Assembly: GCA_903909505.1 (NCBI GenBank)
Contig: CAIVVZ010000322.1
Span: forward strand, 1-51,276
DNA: 51,276 nucleotides
Direction: 5' to 3'
DNA from: an uncultured Desulfobacteraceae bacterium
Lineage (GTDB): Bacteria; Desulfobacterota; Desulfobacteria; Desulfobacterales; Desulfatirhabdiaceae
In this document: piece by piece, positions 34,149-43,711 of the stretch
Layout: each line of letters starts with the position of its first letter
How positions within the stretch are numbered: position 1 is the stretch's first letter
The notes under the pieces: generated by a model
The model's input: the letters and a program-made list of their open reading frames with translations, nothing else
Database searches by the model: none
What the model was told of the DNA's origin: nothing
Translations under genes and position numbers: made by a program

Positions 34149-34586
34149 TTATGCCAGAGTTACGCCATATTCGGTCCCAGTGGATTTGTCTGAAGTATGG
34201 CCCGATTGGATCTGGCGCAAACTGGCAATCAGCTCGATTTCACACTGGGGAATTTTTATCCGCGATGCGATCTGATGCGATTCCATTCCCAGATCCAGAA
34301 GAAGCCTAACTTCATCATAGGGATCATTTGCAGCGCCCTGCCGCCTCCCTGTATGGCGATTACTTTTGACAGCAGCCAGAACCCCTCCAAACGGCATATC
34401 CGCAGGCAGGTCTATCGGATTGGCAGTAAACGGGCTGGCATCCTCTGATTTGGTTGCAACAGATATCAACCGTTCCGATGCAGTTTTCCGTTTCATTTTT
34501 ATGAGATACAGCACAGTCAGAGCACAGCAACCAAAGCCGATTGCATCCAGAAATACTTCCCAATTCATGAGTGAGGCATGCGTCAT
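34149..34586 (-). CDS. Membrane protein with C-terminal DUF2802-like helix-turn-helix
   Basis: A 145-residue protein with one N-terminal membrane helix (about FLDAIGFGCCALTVLYLI), a basic linker, and a C-terminal motif VRLLLDLGMESHQIASRIKI followed by PQCEIELIASL. That pattern matches the DUF2802 type of small protein often found beside fliA and flhG in Desulfobacterota. Function is unknown. The start at 34586 has AAGGA nine bases upstream and lies beyond the end of the preceding gene. It is the last gene before the flgF hairpin. Confidence 0.7.
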   Translation of the reverse strand: MTHASLMNWEVFLDAIGFGCCALTVLYLIKMKRKTASERLISVATKSEDASPFTANPIDLPADMPFGGVLAAVKSNRHTGRRQGAANDPYDEVRLLLDLGMESHQIASRIKIPQCEIELIASLRQIQSGHTSDKSTGTEYGVTLA

Positions 34587-34605
34587 GGCATCTTTTCCTT
34601 CAAAA

Positions 34606-34917
34606 TTAAATGGTAACATTAATTCGCGTTCCCTGTTCCGTCACATCGGCCTTGCGGTTTTTATGCGGATAGGGCATTATTTTCACGAATGTTTCTTCAA
34701 GCTCATTTCGCAGGTGAATATCCTCTTCCACCTCTTCGGATGAATAAACGGGTTCTGAATGGGGGGAGCGATGGGAATTCGAATTCGGAGGGTTATCAGC
34801 ATGTTGCCGCTTTTGTTCGGTCGGCCGATGCTGTCGATCCTTGTGAATCTTTTTCAATCTGACAGTCGAAAGAATCCCCGTGTTTTTCTGTTGGCTTTCG
34901 ATGGTATCCATTATCAC
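34606..34917 (-). CDS. Hydrophilic hypothetical protein downstream of fliA
   Basis: About 103 residues, very hydrophilic and low-complexity in the middle (NPPNSNSHRSPHSEP), with an acidic helical C-terminal part (SSEEVEEDIHLRNELEETFV) ending GTRINVTI. No signal peptide or membrane segment. I recognise no family. Initiation is either GTG at 34917, which has GGGGGTG five bases upstream, or ATG at 34911. Its position between fliA and a DUF2802-like gene suggests a conserved but undescribed flagellar accessory. Confidence 0.55.
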   Translation of the reverse strand: MIMDTIESQQKNTGILSTVRLKKIHKDRQHRPTEQKRQHADNPPNSNSHRSPHSEPVYSSEEVEEDIHLRNELEETFVKIMPYPHKNRKADVTEQGTRINVTI

Positions 34918-34986
34918 GGCTGCACCCCCAACGTCATTTAGTTGACGTTACCCTGAACATTTTTGACATCACCCACACAACTCCCG

Positions 34987-35748
34987 TCAATCATTCAGAA
35001 CTCCATTCCTGATCAGCTTTTTGCGCAAATGAATTATTGCGCCGGAGTGGATCTGAGATATTCTGGATTCGGTTAAATCCATGACCTCACCAATCTCTTT
35101 CATGGTCAGTTCATCCACATAGTACAGTGAAATAACCGTTTTTTCATTTTCCGACAATTCGTCAATGGCTTTTGCCAGCGCCGCCTTTATTTCCTGCGCC
35201 CGGATTGACAAGAGTGCATCCTGATCCTCCCCGCCCGCAAGCTGTCTGAGAAGGTTTATTTTTTCACCGTCCGACGGGGAATCCATATCGTCAATGCTGA
35301 CAAAAGAAAAACCTGCCATTCGCCGGACATCTTCAAATTCACCGGCTGTCATTCCCAATTCCCGGGCAACTTCCCAGTCCTCAACCTCCCTGCCCAGTTT
35401 TTGCTCCAGATGAATCCAGGTTTGCTGCATTTCGCGCACTTTCTTTCGATTGCTTCGGGAAAGAATATCCCGGGACCGAAGCTCGCTTAGTACAGCGCCG
35501 CGAATCCGAAACATAGCGAAGGTCGCCAGCGTATTATCCCTTGTGGGATCATAGCGATCTATGGACTGGATCAGTCCAATAACGCCTGCATGAATCAGAT
35601 CTTCGACATCCACATGAGTGGGCAGATGAACAGCCATCCGATGAACGATTCTTTTGACAAACGGAAGGTATTCCGAAATCAGCCGGTTTCGTGTCACCCC
35701 TTCATCTCTGTAAGGACTTGCAGCCAGACTTGCAGCAGATAAATTCAT
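34987..35748 (-). CDS. fliA: RNA polymerase sigma-28 factor FliA
   Basis: A 253-residue flagellar sigma factor. Region 2 has YLPFVKRIVHRMAVHLPTHV, DVEDLIHAGVIGLIQSIDRY and FAMFRIRGAVLSELRSRD, the -10 recognition part. Region 3 has REVEDWEVARELGMTAGEFE. Region 4 ends LTMKEIGEVMDLTESRISQI, contacting the -35. It transcribes late flagellar and chemotaxis genes and is held by FlgM until hook completion. The sigma-28 promoter before the receptor gene at 9868 is a likely target. It follows flhG, a standard order. Confidence 0.96.
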   Translation of the reverse strand: MNLSAASLAASPYRDEGVTRNRLISEYLPFVKRIVHRMAVHLPTHVDVEDLIHAGVIGLIQSIDRYDPTRDNTLATFAMFRIRGAVLSELRSRDILSRSNRKKVREMQQTWIHLEQKLGREVEDWEVARELGMTAGEFEDVRRMAGFSFVSIDDMDSPSDGEKINLLRQLAGGEDQDALLSIRAQEIKAALAKAIDELSENEKTVISLYYVDELTMKEIGEVMDLTESRISQIHSGAIIHLRKKLIRNGVLND

Positions 35749-35795
35749 ATCGTCTTCTTTATTATTAGCGATGGTCCGTCAATCATAACAGCGCA

Positions 35796-36713
35796 TCACG
35801 GCTTGGTGAAATCCAGTTTATTGTGGATCAGTTCCTTCCAGAACAGCCGGGTATTCTTTAAGGGGGAGACAGGCGCCTGCGACTGACACAATTTCACGGC
35901 CAAGGAATTGAAACATCGGCTGGCCTGTGTATCCGGATACAGATCACATACGGCTTTTTGCTGTCTGACCCCACGCGTGATGTTTTTATCGTAATTAACA
36001 TGCCCGATATACTCGATGGTAATGTCCAAAAACCTTTCGGCAACCAGTTTCAGTTGCCGGTAAACTTCATGGGCTTCCTGAAAATCACTGACCATATTGA
36101 CCAGCAGTTTGAATTGCTTCACGCCATAACGGATGGAAAGAATTTTCATCAGGGCATAGGCATCAGTGATGGAAGTGGGTTCAGGCGATACCACCACCAG
36201 AACTTCCTGGGCAATCGCATTGAAATACATGACATTCGAGGATATTCCGGCGGCTGTATCGATCAGAAGGATATCAATTGGATCAATCACCTCATAGAGA
36301 TCACTCAGAAGGCCTGCGGTCTGCTCTTTGGACAGATTGGCCATTTCCTGAATTCCAGAAGAAGCTGGAAGAATTTTGACATTACAGGGCCCCTCAACGA
36401 TAATTTCCGAAAGGGTTTTTTCTCCAAGAGTGACATGAGAAAAATTGTACTTGGGAGTCAGACCCAGAAGAATATCCAGATTTCCCAGACCCAGATCCGC
36501 GTCAAAAATCATGACCTTCTTGCCAAGCCGGGACAGGGAAATCCCGAGATTGGCAACAATATTGGTTTTCCCAACCCCTCCCTTGCCACTTGTAATGGCT
36601 ATGACCCGTGTGCGAGAGCCTTTTTCCGGCTGGGAAGACCCCTTTCCGTTTTTGGCTTCCAGTTTTCGAGTCAGACTGATGACATTGCTTGTTGAACCCA
36701 TGGAAATCGTCAT
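35796..36713 (-). CDS. flhG: MinD-like ATPase FlhG (flagellar number control)
   Basis: A 305-residue MinD/ParA ATPase. The deviant Walker A is ITSGKGGVGKTNIVANLGIS (residue 40 onward), switch I is FDADLGLGNLDILLGL and Walker B is DILLIDTAAGIS. FlhG restrains FlhF and so limits the number and position of flagella, and it contacts FliM/FliN. The C-terminal end (LFWKELIHNKLDF) could be a short amphipathic membrane helix. The start at 36713 has AAGG seven bases upstream and lies nine bases after flhF. Confidence 0.94.
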   Translation of the reverse strand: MTISMGSTSNVISLTRKLEAKNGKGSSQPEKGSRTRVIAITSGKGGVGKTNIVANLGISLSRLGKKVMIFDADLGLGNLDILLGLTPKYNFSHVTLGEKTLSEIIVEGPCNVKILPASSGIQEMANLSKEQTAGLLSDLYEVIDPIDILLIDTAAGISSNVMYFNAIAQEVLVVVSPEPTSITDAYALMKILSIRYGVKQFKLLVNMVSDFQEAHEVYRQLKLVAERFLDITIEYIGHVNYDKNITRGVRQQKAVCDLYPDTQASRCFNSLAVKLCQSQAPVSPLKNTRLFWKELIHNKLDFTKP

Positions 36714-36722
36714 ATGGATACC

Positions 36723-38186
36723 TTATCTTGAATAATAGGGTTGGCCGTTTCCGACCCGGTGAACTTCAGCCTCTCTCGTATTTTGAAACCCCAGAATATC
36801 GCTGCAGCAAGTTTTGCAGGCGATGTATTTTTTTGATGCGGCTTCTTCAATGTTTTCAAACACAATTCGATTTTCCGGCTTGATCCGTTTGGCACAGGCG
36901 CATTCAGGGCTATGGAAATGAACGGATTTGTGATTGGCCACATAATGGTCCCGAAACCGGGGAGACTGGATGTTGTTTTTGATATAGGGGATGATTTCAG
37001 CTGTTTTTCCAGGTGGAACATGCCAGGGCTTGCTTTCCCTGCCCGGATCCGTAATCAGTTCCAGAACCTTTTCAAGCGAGGCATTTTCGATACTCTGCGG
37101 AATGGCCTGACCTCTGGTAAAATAGGAAACCGGAAGTTTTGAACGCATCAACAGATTAAACACATTGCCATAAGACTGGCTTTCATCCAACTTGGTGACG
37201 ATCAGGCTGGTCACGAACAGGGATTTATAGGCTTTTATCATCTGGATCAGATCCTCATTTTTTGTTGGTGCGCCAGCCACAAGGTACACCGTATCAACAT
37301 GAGCCTGTTTCAGAATTCCGGACATTTCCGCAATCACCTGCGCGTCCCGAATTCCCATGCCCGGCGTATCAATAAAGACATGATCCATATTCTCGAAACG
37401 TTTCAGGGATTCCCTTAACTTCTTGATATCGGACACCATCTCCAGGGGAACACCGATAATCTTTCCATAAACCTGAAGCTGGGCTGCTGCCGCAACCCGC
37501 TTGGTGTCAAAAGTGATCCAGCCGACTTTCTGTTTGAGTTGATGGGCATAAATTGCTGTCAGCTTGGCAATGACCGAGGATTTTCCGCATCCCGCAGGGC
37601 CGACAAATCCATGCAATTGGGGACGACTGCTGCGTTTTTCCGGCGTTCCCGCGGATATTCCCATTTCCGAAAACACTTCACACAGACGGGATTTAAAGGC
37701 TTCACTTCCCCATACCATTTCCGAACCGGATTTTCCGGTGAATCTCTCCAAAAGCTCCTGAATAAAAATTTCTTCCACCCCCTGTAGCGCAAAGTGGCTT
37801 TTAAACCTCTCCGCGACCTTGTCCATTCCGGCGGAAGCGGGTTGAGTACTTTTCCGGATGGACAGCGATTTCAAACCGGTCTGAATGGTATTTATCAGGC
37901 TTTTTTTACTGATGGAATCATCAATGCGAACGGAAATTTTCTGGCCTTTCAGGGTGCCGGAAGCGCCCCCAGCGGCAGTTGAGATTGATTGAGTCTCTAT
38001 GGCTTGATTTTCCAGGGTGTCGGTTGCGGCCGTCACCTCAATGCCTGCCGGTTTTTTGATGCCGAAAAGGCTTTTTTCCTGACTCAGGCTTCGAGCGGAA
38101 AGAATCACCGCATCAGGCCCGAATTCCTTTTTTATCAGCCGCAATGCCTCAGTCATGGTTGGCGCTTCAAATCGTTTAATCTGCAT
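36723..38186 (-). CDS. flhF: SRP-type GTPase FlhF with C-terminal Ada-like zinc motif
   Basis: A 487-residue FlhF. The B domain starts MQIKRFEAPTMTEALRLIKK. The NG GTPase domain (about 150-400) has GFVGPAGCGKSSVIAKL, FDTKRVAAAAQLQVYG, IDTPGMGIRD and TKLDESQSYG. FlhF places the flagellum at the pole and helps recruit the basal body. Unusually, about 75 residues follow, with HFHSPECACAKRIKPENRIV and KKYIACKTCCSD; H425, C429/C431, C457 and C460 are spaced as in the zinc-binding module of Ada and related proteins. I know no FlhF function for such a tail. It overlaps flhA by 11 bases and leads into flhG. Confidence 0.95.
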   Translation of the reverse strand: MQIKRFEAPTMTEALRLIKKEFGPDAVILSARSLSQEKSLFGIKKPAGIEVTAATDTLENQAIETQSISTAAGGASGTLKGQKISVRIDDSISKKSLINTIQTGLKSLSIRKSTQPASAGMDKVAERFKSHFALQGVEEIFIQELLERFTGKSGSEMVWGSEAFKSRLCEVFSEMGISAGTPEKRSSRPQLHGFVGPAGCGKSSVIAKLTAIYAHQLKQKVGWITFDTKRVAAAAQLQVYGKIIGVPLEMVSDIKKLRESLKRFENMDHVFIDTPGMGIRDAQVIAEMSGILKQAHVDTVYLVAGAPTKNEDLIQMIKAYKSLFVTSLIVTKLDESQSYGNVFNLLMRSKLPVSYFTRGQAIPQSIENASLEKVLELITDPGRESKPWHVPPGKTAEIIPYIKNNIQSPRFRDHYVANHKSVHFHSPECACAKRIKPENRIVFENIEEAASKKYIACKTCCSDILGFQNTREAEVHRVGNGQPYYSR

Positions 38187-40281
38187 CTGTCAGTCTCACT
38201 ATTCCTAAGGATTGAATCCGAATACTGGATAGAATATCATTATAAGATAGCACCACCAGGTTTGGAATAAACCGGTCCACGAGCTTTCTTAAATGCAATC
38301 TAACCTGCGCTGAACATAAGATAATCGGCTGAAGGTTCTGAGATGTAAACTTGTCAAGGTTTCTGGCAATTTGTTTGATGATTTTCTGGGTAATCTCCGG
38401 CTCAATGGACAGATAACTGCCTTGGACGGTCTGCTGGAGGGATTGCAGCATCAGGTTCTCAATCGCATGATCCATAGTCATCAGCGTGAGGGTTCCTTCC
38501 GGTGCGACATATAGACGGGTGATGGTCCGAGCCAGGCCATGCCGGACATATTCGGTCAGCATGTCCAGATCCTTTGTCACAGGCGCCCAGTCTGCAAGAG
38601 TTTCCAAAATGGTTAGAAGGTCCCGGATGGGAATCTGTTCAAGCAGCAGATTTTGAAGAACCTTCACCACCGATCCCAGTGGAAGCAGATTAGGAACCAG
38701 TTCCTCAACGATCCTGGGATAGGCTTCCTTAAGGGTGTCCAGAAGCTGCTGGACTTCCTGCCTTCCCAGATATTCGTGCGCGTGTTTTTTGATGACATCG
38801 GTCAGGTGGGTGGTCAGAACTGTCGGAAGGTCCACCACCGTGAATCCTTTACCCATGACCTTTTCTTTTTCCTGTTCTCTTATCCAGTATGCCGGAAGCC
38901 CGAACGTAGGCTCCTTGGTCGGAATGCCTTCAATTTCTTCTTGAGTCACTCCGGGATTCAAGGCCAGATAATGATTGATCATGAGTTCGCCTTTTGCAAC
39001 CTCGTTGCCTTTTAGTAAAATTGAGTATTCCCCCGGCTTCAGCTGCATATTGTCCTGAATATGAACCGATGGGACCAGAATGCCGATATCCTGAGCAATC
39101 TGTCTGCGAACGGATTTGATGCGCTCCAGAAGCTCTCCGTTCTGGGCGGCATCCACCAGCGGGATCAGACCATATCCAACTTCCAGAGCCAGAACATCCA
39201 GCGGAGGCATGAGTTTAACCGCTTCCGGAGACGTGCCTTTGGCCGATGCCATATGACCTGTTAATTCTTCTTTCTCTTTGTCGGATTGGGAAGATTTAGA
39301 AAGGATATACGCCACGGTTCCTGTTAACGCCGAAAGCGCCAAAAAAGGAATTGTCGGAAGCCCGGGAATCAGAGAGAATCCGAACAGAACAGAACTGGCA
39401 ATGCCGATGGCACGCGGCTGAACCAGGAGCTGGGAGGTAATTTCTTTTCCCATGCTCGATTCAGAGCCGGCCCGACTCACAATGATACCTGCCGCTGTAG
39501 AGATGATCAGGGCCGGAATCTGACTGACCAGCCCATCGCCCACGGTAAGTAGGGTATAAATCTGGGCTGCGTCATAAAAGCTCATGCCGTGCTGAAAAAC
39601 ACCGATTCCCAGACCGGCGATGATATTGATCAGGGTAATCATAATGCCGGCGATGGCGTCTCCACGCACAAATTTATTGGCACCGTCCATCGCCCCGTAG
39701 TATTCGGCTTCATGCGCAACCAGACGCCGCCTGGCCTTTGCTTCCTGGTCATTGATGAGACCGGCATTTAAATCCGCATCAATGCTCATCTGTTTGCCTG
39801 GCATGGCATCCAGGGTAAACCGTGCCGCAACTTCAGCAATCCGTCCGGCGCCTTTGGTAATGACCATAAAGTTAATGACGACAAGAATCAAAAAGACAAT
39901 CACCCCGACCAGATAGTTGCCGCCCACGACAAAATTGCCAAATGCCATGATGACTTTCCCCGCGGCATCGGTCCCTTCATTGCCATGAAGAAGAATCATT
40001 CGCGTAGACGCCACATTCAATGACAGCCTGAACAGGGTGGTGATCAGAAGTATGGAGGGAAAGGAGGACAGTTCCAAAGGTTTTTGAATATACATCCCTA
40101 CAAGAAGGATAATCAATGAAAACGTGATATTGAAAGACAACAGCAGATCCAGCAGGATGGATGGAAGCGGCACAACCATGATCATCAGGATGGCGATGAC
40201 CGCAACCGCCATAAAGACGTCAGAACTTCGCGTAAAGCGTGCGAGCTGTCCTGCAAACATATTTTGTGTGGCGATTTCCAT
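38176..40281 (-). CDS. flhA: Flagellar export gate protein FlhA
   Basis: A 701-residue export-gate protein. Eight membrane helices fill the first 320 residues. The FHIPEP signature is present (LFRLSLNVASTRMILLHGNE), as is the FNITFSLIILLVGMYI helix and the charged cytoplasmic loop MPGKQMSIDADLNAGLIND that couples to proton flow. The C-terminal cytosolic domain (about 360-700), with LTTHLTDVIKKHAHEYLGRQ, docks chaperone-substrate complexes. Length is normal. It follows flhB after 107 bases. Confidence 0.97.
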   Translation of the reverse strand: MEIATQNMFAGQLARFTRSSDVFMAVAVIAILMIMVVPLPSILLDLLLSFNITFSLIILLVGMYIQKPLELSSFPSILLITTLFRLSLNVASTRMILLHGNEGTDAAGKVIMAFGNFVVGGNYLVGVIVFLILVVINFMVITKGAGRIAEVAARFTLDAMPGKQMSIDADLNAGLINDQEAKARRRLVAHEAEYYGAMDGANKFVRGDAIAGIMITLINIIAGLGIGVFQHGMSFYDAAQIYTLLTVGDGLVSQIPALIISTAAGIIVSRAGSESSMGKEITSQLLVQPRAIGIASSVLFGFSLIPGLPTIPFLALSALTGTVAYILSKSSQSDKEKEELTGHMASAKGTSPEAVKLMPPLDVLALEVGYGLIPLVDAAQNGELLERIKSVRRQIAQDIGILVPSVHIQDNMQLKPGEYSILLKGNEVAKGELMINHYLALNPGVTQEEIEGIPTKEPTFGLPAYWIREQEKEKVMGKGFTVVDLPTVLTTHLTDVIKKHAHEYLGRQEVQQLLDTLKEAYPRIVEELVPNLLPLGSVVKVLQNLLLEQIPIRDLLTILETLADWAPVTKDLDMLTEYVRHGLARTITRLYVAPEGTLTLMTMDHAIENLMLQSLQQTVQGSYLSIEPEITQKIIKQIARNLDKFTSQNLQPIILCSAQVRLHLRKLVDRFIPNLVVLSYNDILSSIRIQSLGIVRLTDAD

Positions 40282-40388
40282 GTTTTTCCATTGAAAAGGG
40301 AAGAGGGTTGATTTGAAAAAAAAGAATGCAGGATTTGTGCCAGTGGAGTGTGGCGAGTGTGTTCGAAGGTGGAGTTTTCAGGAAAGTT

Positions 40389-41450
40389 TCAGCGGATACC
40401 TTTGAGCCGATAGACATACGCCAGAATTTCAGCAACAGTTTTGTACATCTCAAACGGAATATCGGCCCCAACATCCACGGCTTTAAACAGGGTACGGGCC
40501 AAGGGCTTGTTCTCGACAACGGGGATATGATTGGATCTGGCAATTTCCTTGATTTTTTCGGCAATGTAGCCGGCGCCTTTGGCAACAACTTTTGGGGCCT
40601 GCATGTTTTTGGAATCGTACTTAAGGGCAATCGCCAGGTGGGTTGGATTGGTGATGATAACGGTTGCACCCGGAACTCCGTCCATCATTCTGCGCCGGGA
40701 CATTTCTATTTGAATGGAACGAATACGGGATTTGATCTTGGGATCTCCCTCGGTCTGCCTGGATTCTTCCTTGACTTCCTGTTTGGTCATTCGCAGATCT
40801 TTTTGATGCTGCCACCACTGGAACAGATAATCCAGGCCTGCAATGACGGCCATGGCCAGAAATGTATAGAGGAGGATTCGAAGCGAGACCCTGCCGATAA
40901 AAGCCCAGATGTCCATCACATCCATCTGGATGAGAAGCGGCAGTACATTCACCTCTCCTTTGATCAGGGAATAGGCAAGACCCCCCAGCACCAGAATTTT
41001 CCCAAGGGCTTTAATGACATCCACGGAAGATCGGAACGAAAACAATTTTCCAATCCCCTGAATCGGGTTAAGCTTTGAAAATTTTGGGAAAAGAGACTTG
41101 GTGGAGATTGTAAACCCAACCTGGAAAACGCTTGCGGCAACCCCAAGAATGAGGGTCGCCAGCACCACTGGGGAAACAATCAGTGCAAAGTCCGCCATCA
41201 CATTGAGAATCAGGGTCTGAAGAGAATCAACTCCGAGAGAAATTGAATCCAAGCCGCTGAAGTATCGCTGCATTAGCCCGGCCATTCTGTGAACCATCCA
41301 GGACCCGGTCGCATAGAATGCAACAATGGCGCCGAGAAGAGCAAGTGCCGAAGAGACCTCTTTGCTGTGAATGACCTGGCCTTCTTCTCTGGATTCTCGC
41401 GCGCGCTTGGGCGTGGCCTGCTCGGTTTTCTCCTGGTCGTTATCCGCCAT
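40389..41450 (-). CDS. flhB: Flagellar export switch protein FlhB
   Basis: A 353-residue export-gate protein with four membrane helices (between about 35 and 210) and a cytoplasmic C-terminal domain. The self-cleavage site is N268-P269-T270-H271 in VIITNPTHLAIALKYD. Cleavage there, on the signal from FliK, switches export from rod/hook to filament substrates. The N-terminus (DNDQEKTEQATPKRARESRE) is typical. It follows fliR, completing the usual fliPQR-flhB gate set. Confidence 0.97.
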   Translation of the reverse strand: MADNDQEKTEQATPKRARESREEGQVIHSKEVSSALALLGAIVAFYATGSWMVHRMAGLMQRYFSGLDSISLGVDSLQTLILNVMADFALIVSPVVLATLILGVAASVFQVGFTISTKSLFPKFSKLNPIQGIGKLFSFRSSVDVIKALGKILVLGGLAYSLIKGEVNVLPLLIQMDVMDIWAFIGRVSLRILLYTFLAMAVIAGLDYLFQWWQHQKDLRMTKQEVKEESRQTEGDPKIKSRIRSIQIEMSRRRMMDGVPGATVIITNPTHLAIALKYDSKNMQAPKVVAKGAGYIAEKIKEIARSNHIPVVENKPLARTLFKAVDVGADIPFEMYKTVAEILAYVYRLKGIR

Positions 41451-41459
41451 GAGTCTTTG

Positions 41460-42242
41460 CTAGGGTCCCATCAGTTTCATGATCTGAAGTATTTCCTTTC
41501 CCAACCCGTTCAACAATTGACTTAAAAACGTCATCATCATCGGAAGCGAGAGAGAAAGAAAGAGAAATCCAATCAATATATTTACCGGCGTGGCCACCAT
41601 GAACACATTCATCTGCGGAACGGTTCGGCCGACCAGACCCAGGCCCAGACTGACCAGAAGAAGAGAAACGATCACAGGTGAACCTGTCTTGACAGCAATC
41701 ACGAACATTTCGCCGGCAGCCTGAGTGAGGCGGGCCATGAGAGCCCCCGAAGAATGAAAGCCAAATGGCGGAATCAGCGTAAAGCTCTCAACAAGTGCTC
41801 GCAGAACCCAGTGATGGGCATTGGTTGTTAAAAAAATCAAAATGGCAAACATATAAATCAGTTCGGATATGACGGGCACCTGGCTGCTGGACATGGGGTC
41901 AATCACACTGGCAACACTAAAGCCCATTTGAAATGCCGCCAGTTCACCGGCCAGTTGAATGCTGGTGAAAATCAGCCGGATCAGAAAGCCGGTAATGACA
42001 CCAATGAGTATTTCACAAGCAATGCCAACGACAAATGGAATCACTGAAGGCGCAAATGCAACCGGTTCAAGCCGGATAATCGGATAAAGCACCAGAGTAA
42101 TGGTAAAACAAAGGCCGATTTTGAAAACCGGGGGAATATTCCGGCTGTCAAATACCGGTACAGTCAGTGTCATTGCGCTGACACGTAAAAAAATAAACAG
42201 AAAAAGCTGAATCTGAGGAAGAGAAATGGTGAGTGTGGTCAT
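41460..42242 (-). CDS. fliR: Flagellar export gate protein FliR
   Basis: A 260-residue polytopic protein with about six hydrophobic segments, forming part of the FliPQR export channel. Typical stretches are QIQLFLFIFLRVSAMTLTVP, GELAAFQMGFSVASVIDPMS and PQMNVFMVATPVNILIGFLF. The start at 42242 (MTTLTISLP) follows the fliQ stop by four bases; a longer frame into fliQ gives an atypical hydrophilic N-terminus. The stop is TAG. It is followed by flhB nine bases later. Confidence 0.94.
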   Translation of the reverse strand: MTTLTISLPQIQLFLFIFLRVSAMTLTVPVFDSRNIPPVFKIGLCFTITLVLYPIIRLEPVAFAPSVIPFVVGIACEILIGVITGFLIRLIFTSIQLAGELAAFQMGFSVASVIDPMSSSQVPVISELIYMFAILIFLTTNAHHWVLRALVESFTLIPPFGFHSSGALMARLTQAAGEMFVIAVKTGSPVIVSLLLVSLGLGLVGRTVPQMNVFMVATPVNILIGFLFLSLSLPMMMTFLSQLLNGLGKEILQIMKLMGP

Positions 42243-42246
42243 GCGG

Positions 42247-42516
42247 TTAGCGAACGGTTGTCGGCAGATTGACAATGACATTGCGGGTAAAATCCACCAT
42301 CAATTCCATCATCCAGGGAAAGAAGATGATCAGGGCAATCCCGACTGCAATCATCTTGGGAATCAGCACCAGCGTCATTTCATTAATCTGGGTTGCAGCC
42401 TGAAACACGCTGACCAGAACCCCGGCAATCAGACCCACCAGAAGTAAAGGCATCGACAGCAGGGCCGCTGTTTTCATGGCTTCCAGAAAAAATCCCGTTA
42501 CAAATTCCGGCGTCAT
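42247..42516 (-). CDS. fliQ: Flagellar export gate protein FliQ
   Basis: An 89-residue protein with two membrane helices (ALLSMPLLLVGLIAGVLVSV and MIAVGIALIIFFPWMMELMV), the standard FliQ hairpin, and the conserved FQAATQINEMTLVLIPK between them. Four copies surround the FliP5-FliR core in known gates. It lies between fliP and fliR. Confidence 0.96.
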   Translation of the reverse strand: MTPEFVTGFFLEAMKTAALLSMPLLLVGLIAGVLVSVFQAATQINEMTLVLIPKMIAVGIALIIFFPWMMELMVDFTRNVIVNLPTTVR

Positions 42517-42530
42517 CGACTATGCTCCTT

Positions 42531-43376
42531 TCACATAAATCCCTTTACCAAAGACCCCACGATCAGATTCCATCCATCCACCAGAACAAACAGGAGCAAT
42601 TTAAACGGCAGGGAAATCATGATGGGTGGAAGCATCATCATGCCCATGGCCAGCAGAACGCTGGCAACCACCATATCAATGATCATAAACGGAATGAAAA
42701 GTAGAAAACCCAGTTGAAAAGCCGTCTTCAGCTCGCTGATGATAAAGGATGGAATCATGACCATCGTTGGAACATCAGCAGGCGTATCGGGCCGTTTAAG
42801 CCCTGCAATTTCGATAAAAAGCGCCAAGTCTTTTTCCCGAATATGCTTGTACATAAACTTACGAATGGGAGTTAAGGCCGTATTAATCGCCTGTTCAGAA
42901 CTGATTTTTTTCTCGAGATACGGCTGGACGGCATTCTGGTTTACATCCTGCCAGACCGGGGTCATGACATAAAAAGTCAGAAACATGGCCAAACCGATGA
43001 GGATTTGATTCGGAGGCATCTGCTGGGTGCCCATGGCCTGGCGAAGCAGGGAAAGCACGATAATAAACCGCGTAAAGGATGTCAGCATGATCAGAATTGC
43101 CGGAGCAATGGAAATCAGGGTCAGGGCTGCAAAAATCTGAATCACAACCGAAACATCTTCAGGCCCCTTTGCTTTGTCCATGGCAATGGAGATCATCGGG
43201 AAATTGCCCGCAGGCTGAGGAGCTGCCCCCCATACCGCGGACGCCAGCAGCATTCCAATGGCCATAAGACCGATGGTTCTTACAGAAATGTTTGTTGCAA
43301 TGGCCGAAATGCCCTTGATACGCATCATGGTAGCCCAGGAAGTTCGTGTTTCATCATTTACCGATTCCGGCAGCAT
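42531..43376 (-). CDS. fliP: Flagellar export gate protein FliP
   Basis: A 281-residue pore protein of the export gate. A signal-like hydrophobic segment ([17 protein letters not shown]) is followed by [60 protein letters not shown] and the conserved C-terminal [20 protein letters not shown]. The start is ambiguous: the ATG at 43376 shares a base with the fliO stop (TGATG), while an ATG about 18 codons in would leave a shorter leader. Its place in fliOPQR is standard. Confidence 0.95.
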   Translation of the reverse strand: MLPESVNDETRTSWATMMRIKGISAIATNISVRTIGLMAIGMLLASAVWGAAPQPAGNFPMISIAMDKAKGPEDVSVVIQIFAALTLISIAPAILIMLTSFTRFIIVLSLLRQAMGTQQMPPNQILIGLAMFLTFYVMTPVWQDVNQNAVQPYLEKKISSEQAINTALTPIRKFMYKHIREKDLALFIEIAGLKRPDTPADVPTMVMIPSFIISELKTAFQLGFLLFIPFMIIDMVVASVLLAMGMMMLPPIMISLPFKLLLFVLVDGWNLIVGSLVKGFM

Positions 43377-43711
43377 CAATCTGAACCCTTCCGCTGACCC
43401 CGGTCCTCGGATATATGGCCCGCTGATATCTGGTTCCGAATGTCTACATCCACAATTTTATCCAGCAACTGCATTCGGTCTCTGGTCATACCGATAACCA
43501 GAACAGCGCCCGGAATTTCAACCAGGGCGATTTGTTTTTTAATCCCCACGGAACGGACATTCAGCAAACGAATCATCTGATCCGGTTTCCCGGCGAATCC
43601 GGCATGAAACAGGCGTTTCATAAGCAGAAGGCAGGCATACAACGCCCCTATAAGAACAATCAAAATACCCAGCATCTTCAGGGCGGTATAATAAATATTG
43701 GGAGGATCCAT
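43376..43711 (-). CDS. fliO: Flagellar export assembly protein FliO
   Basis: A 111-residue protein with one N-terminal membrane helix ([19 protein letters not shown]) and a small cytoplasmic domain with [20 protein letters not shown] and [19 protein letters not shown], typical of FliO. It helps assemble the FliP ring. The ATG at 43711 overlaps the fliN stop by one base; a GTG at 43714 is an alternative. The family is poorly conserved, so context supports the call. Confidence 0.88.
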   Translation of the reverse strand: MDPPNIYYTALKMLGILIVLIGALYACLLLMKRLFHAGFAGKPDQMIRLLNVRSVGIKKQIALVEIPGAVLVIGMTRDRMQLLDKIVDVDIRNQISAGHISEDRGQRKGSD

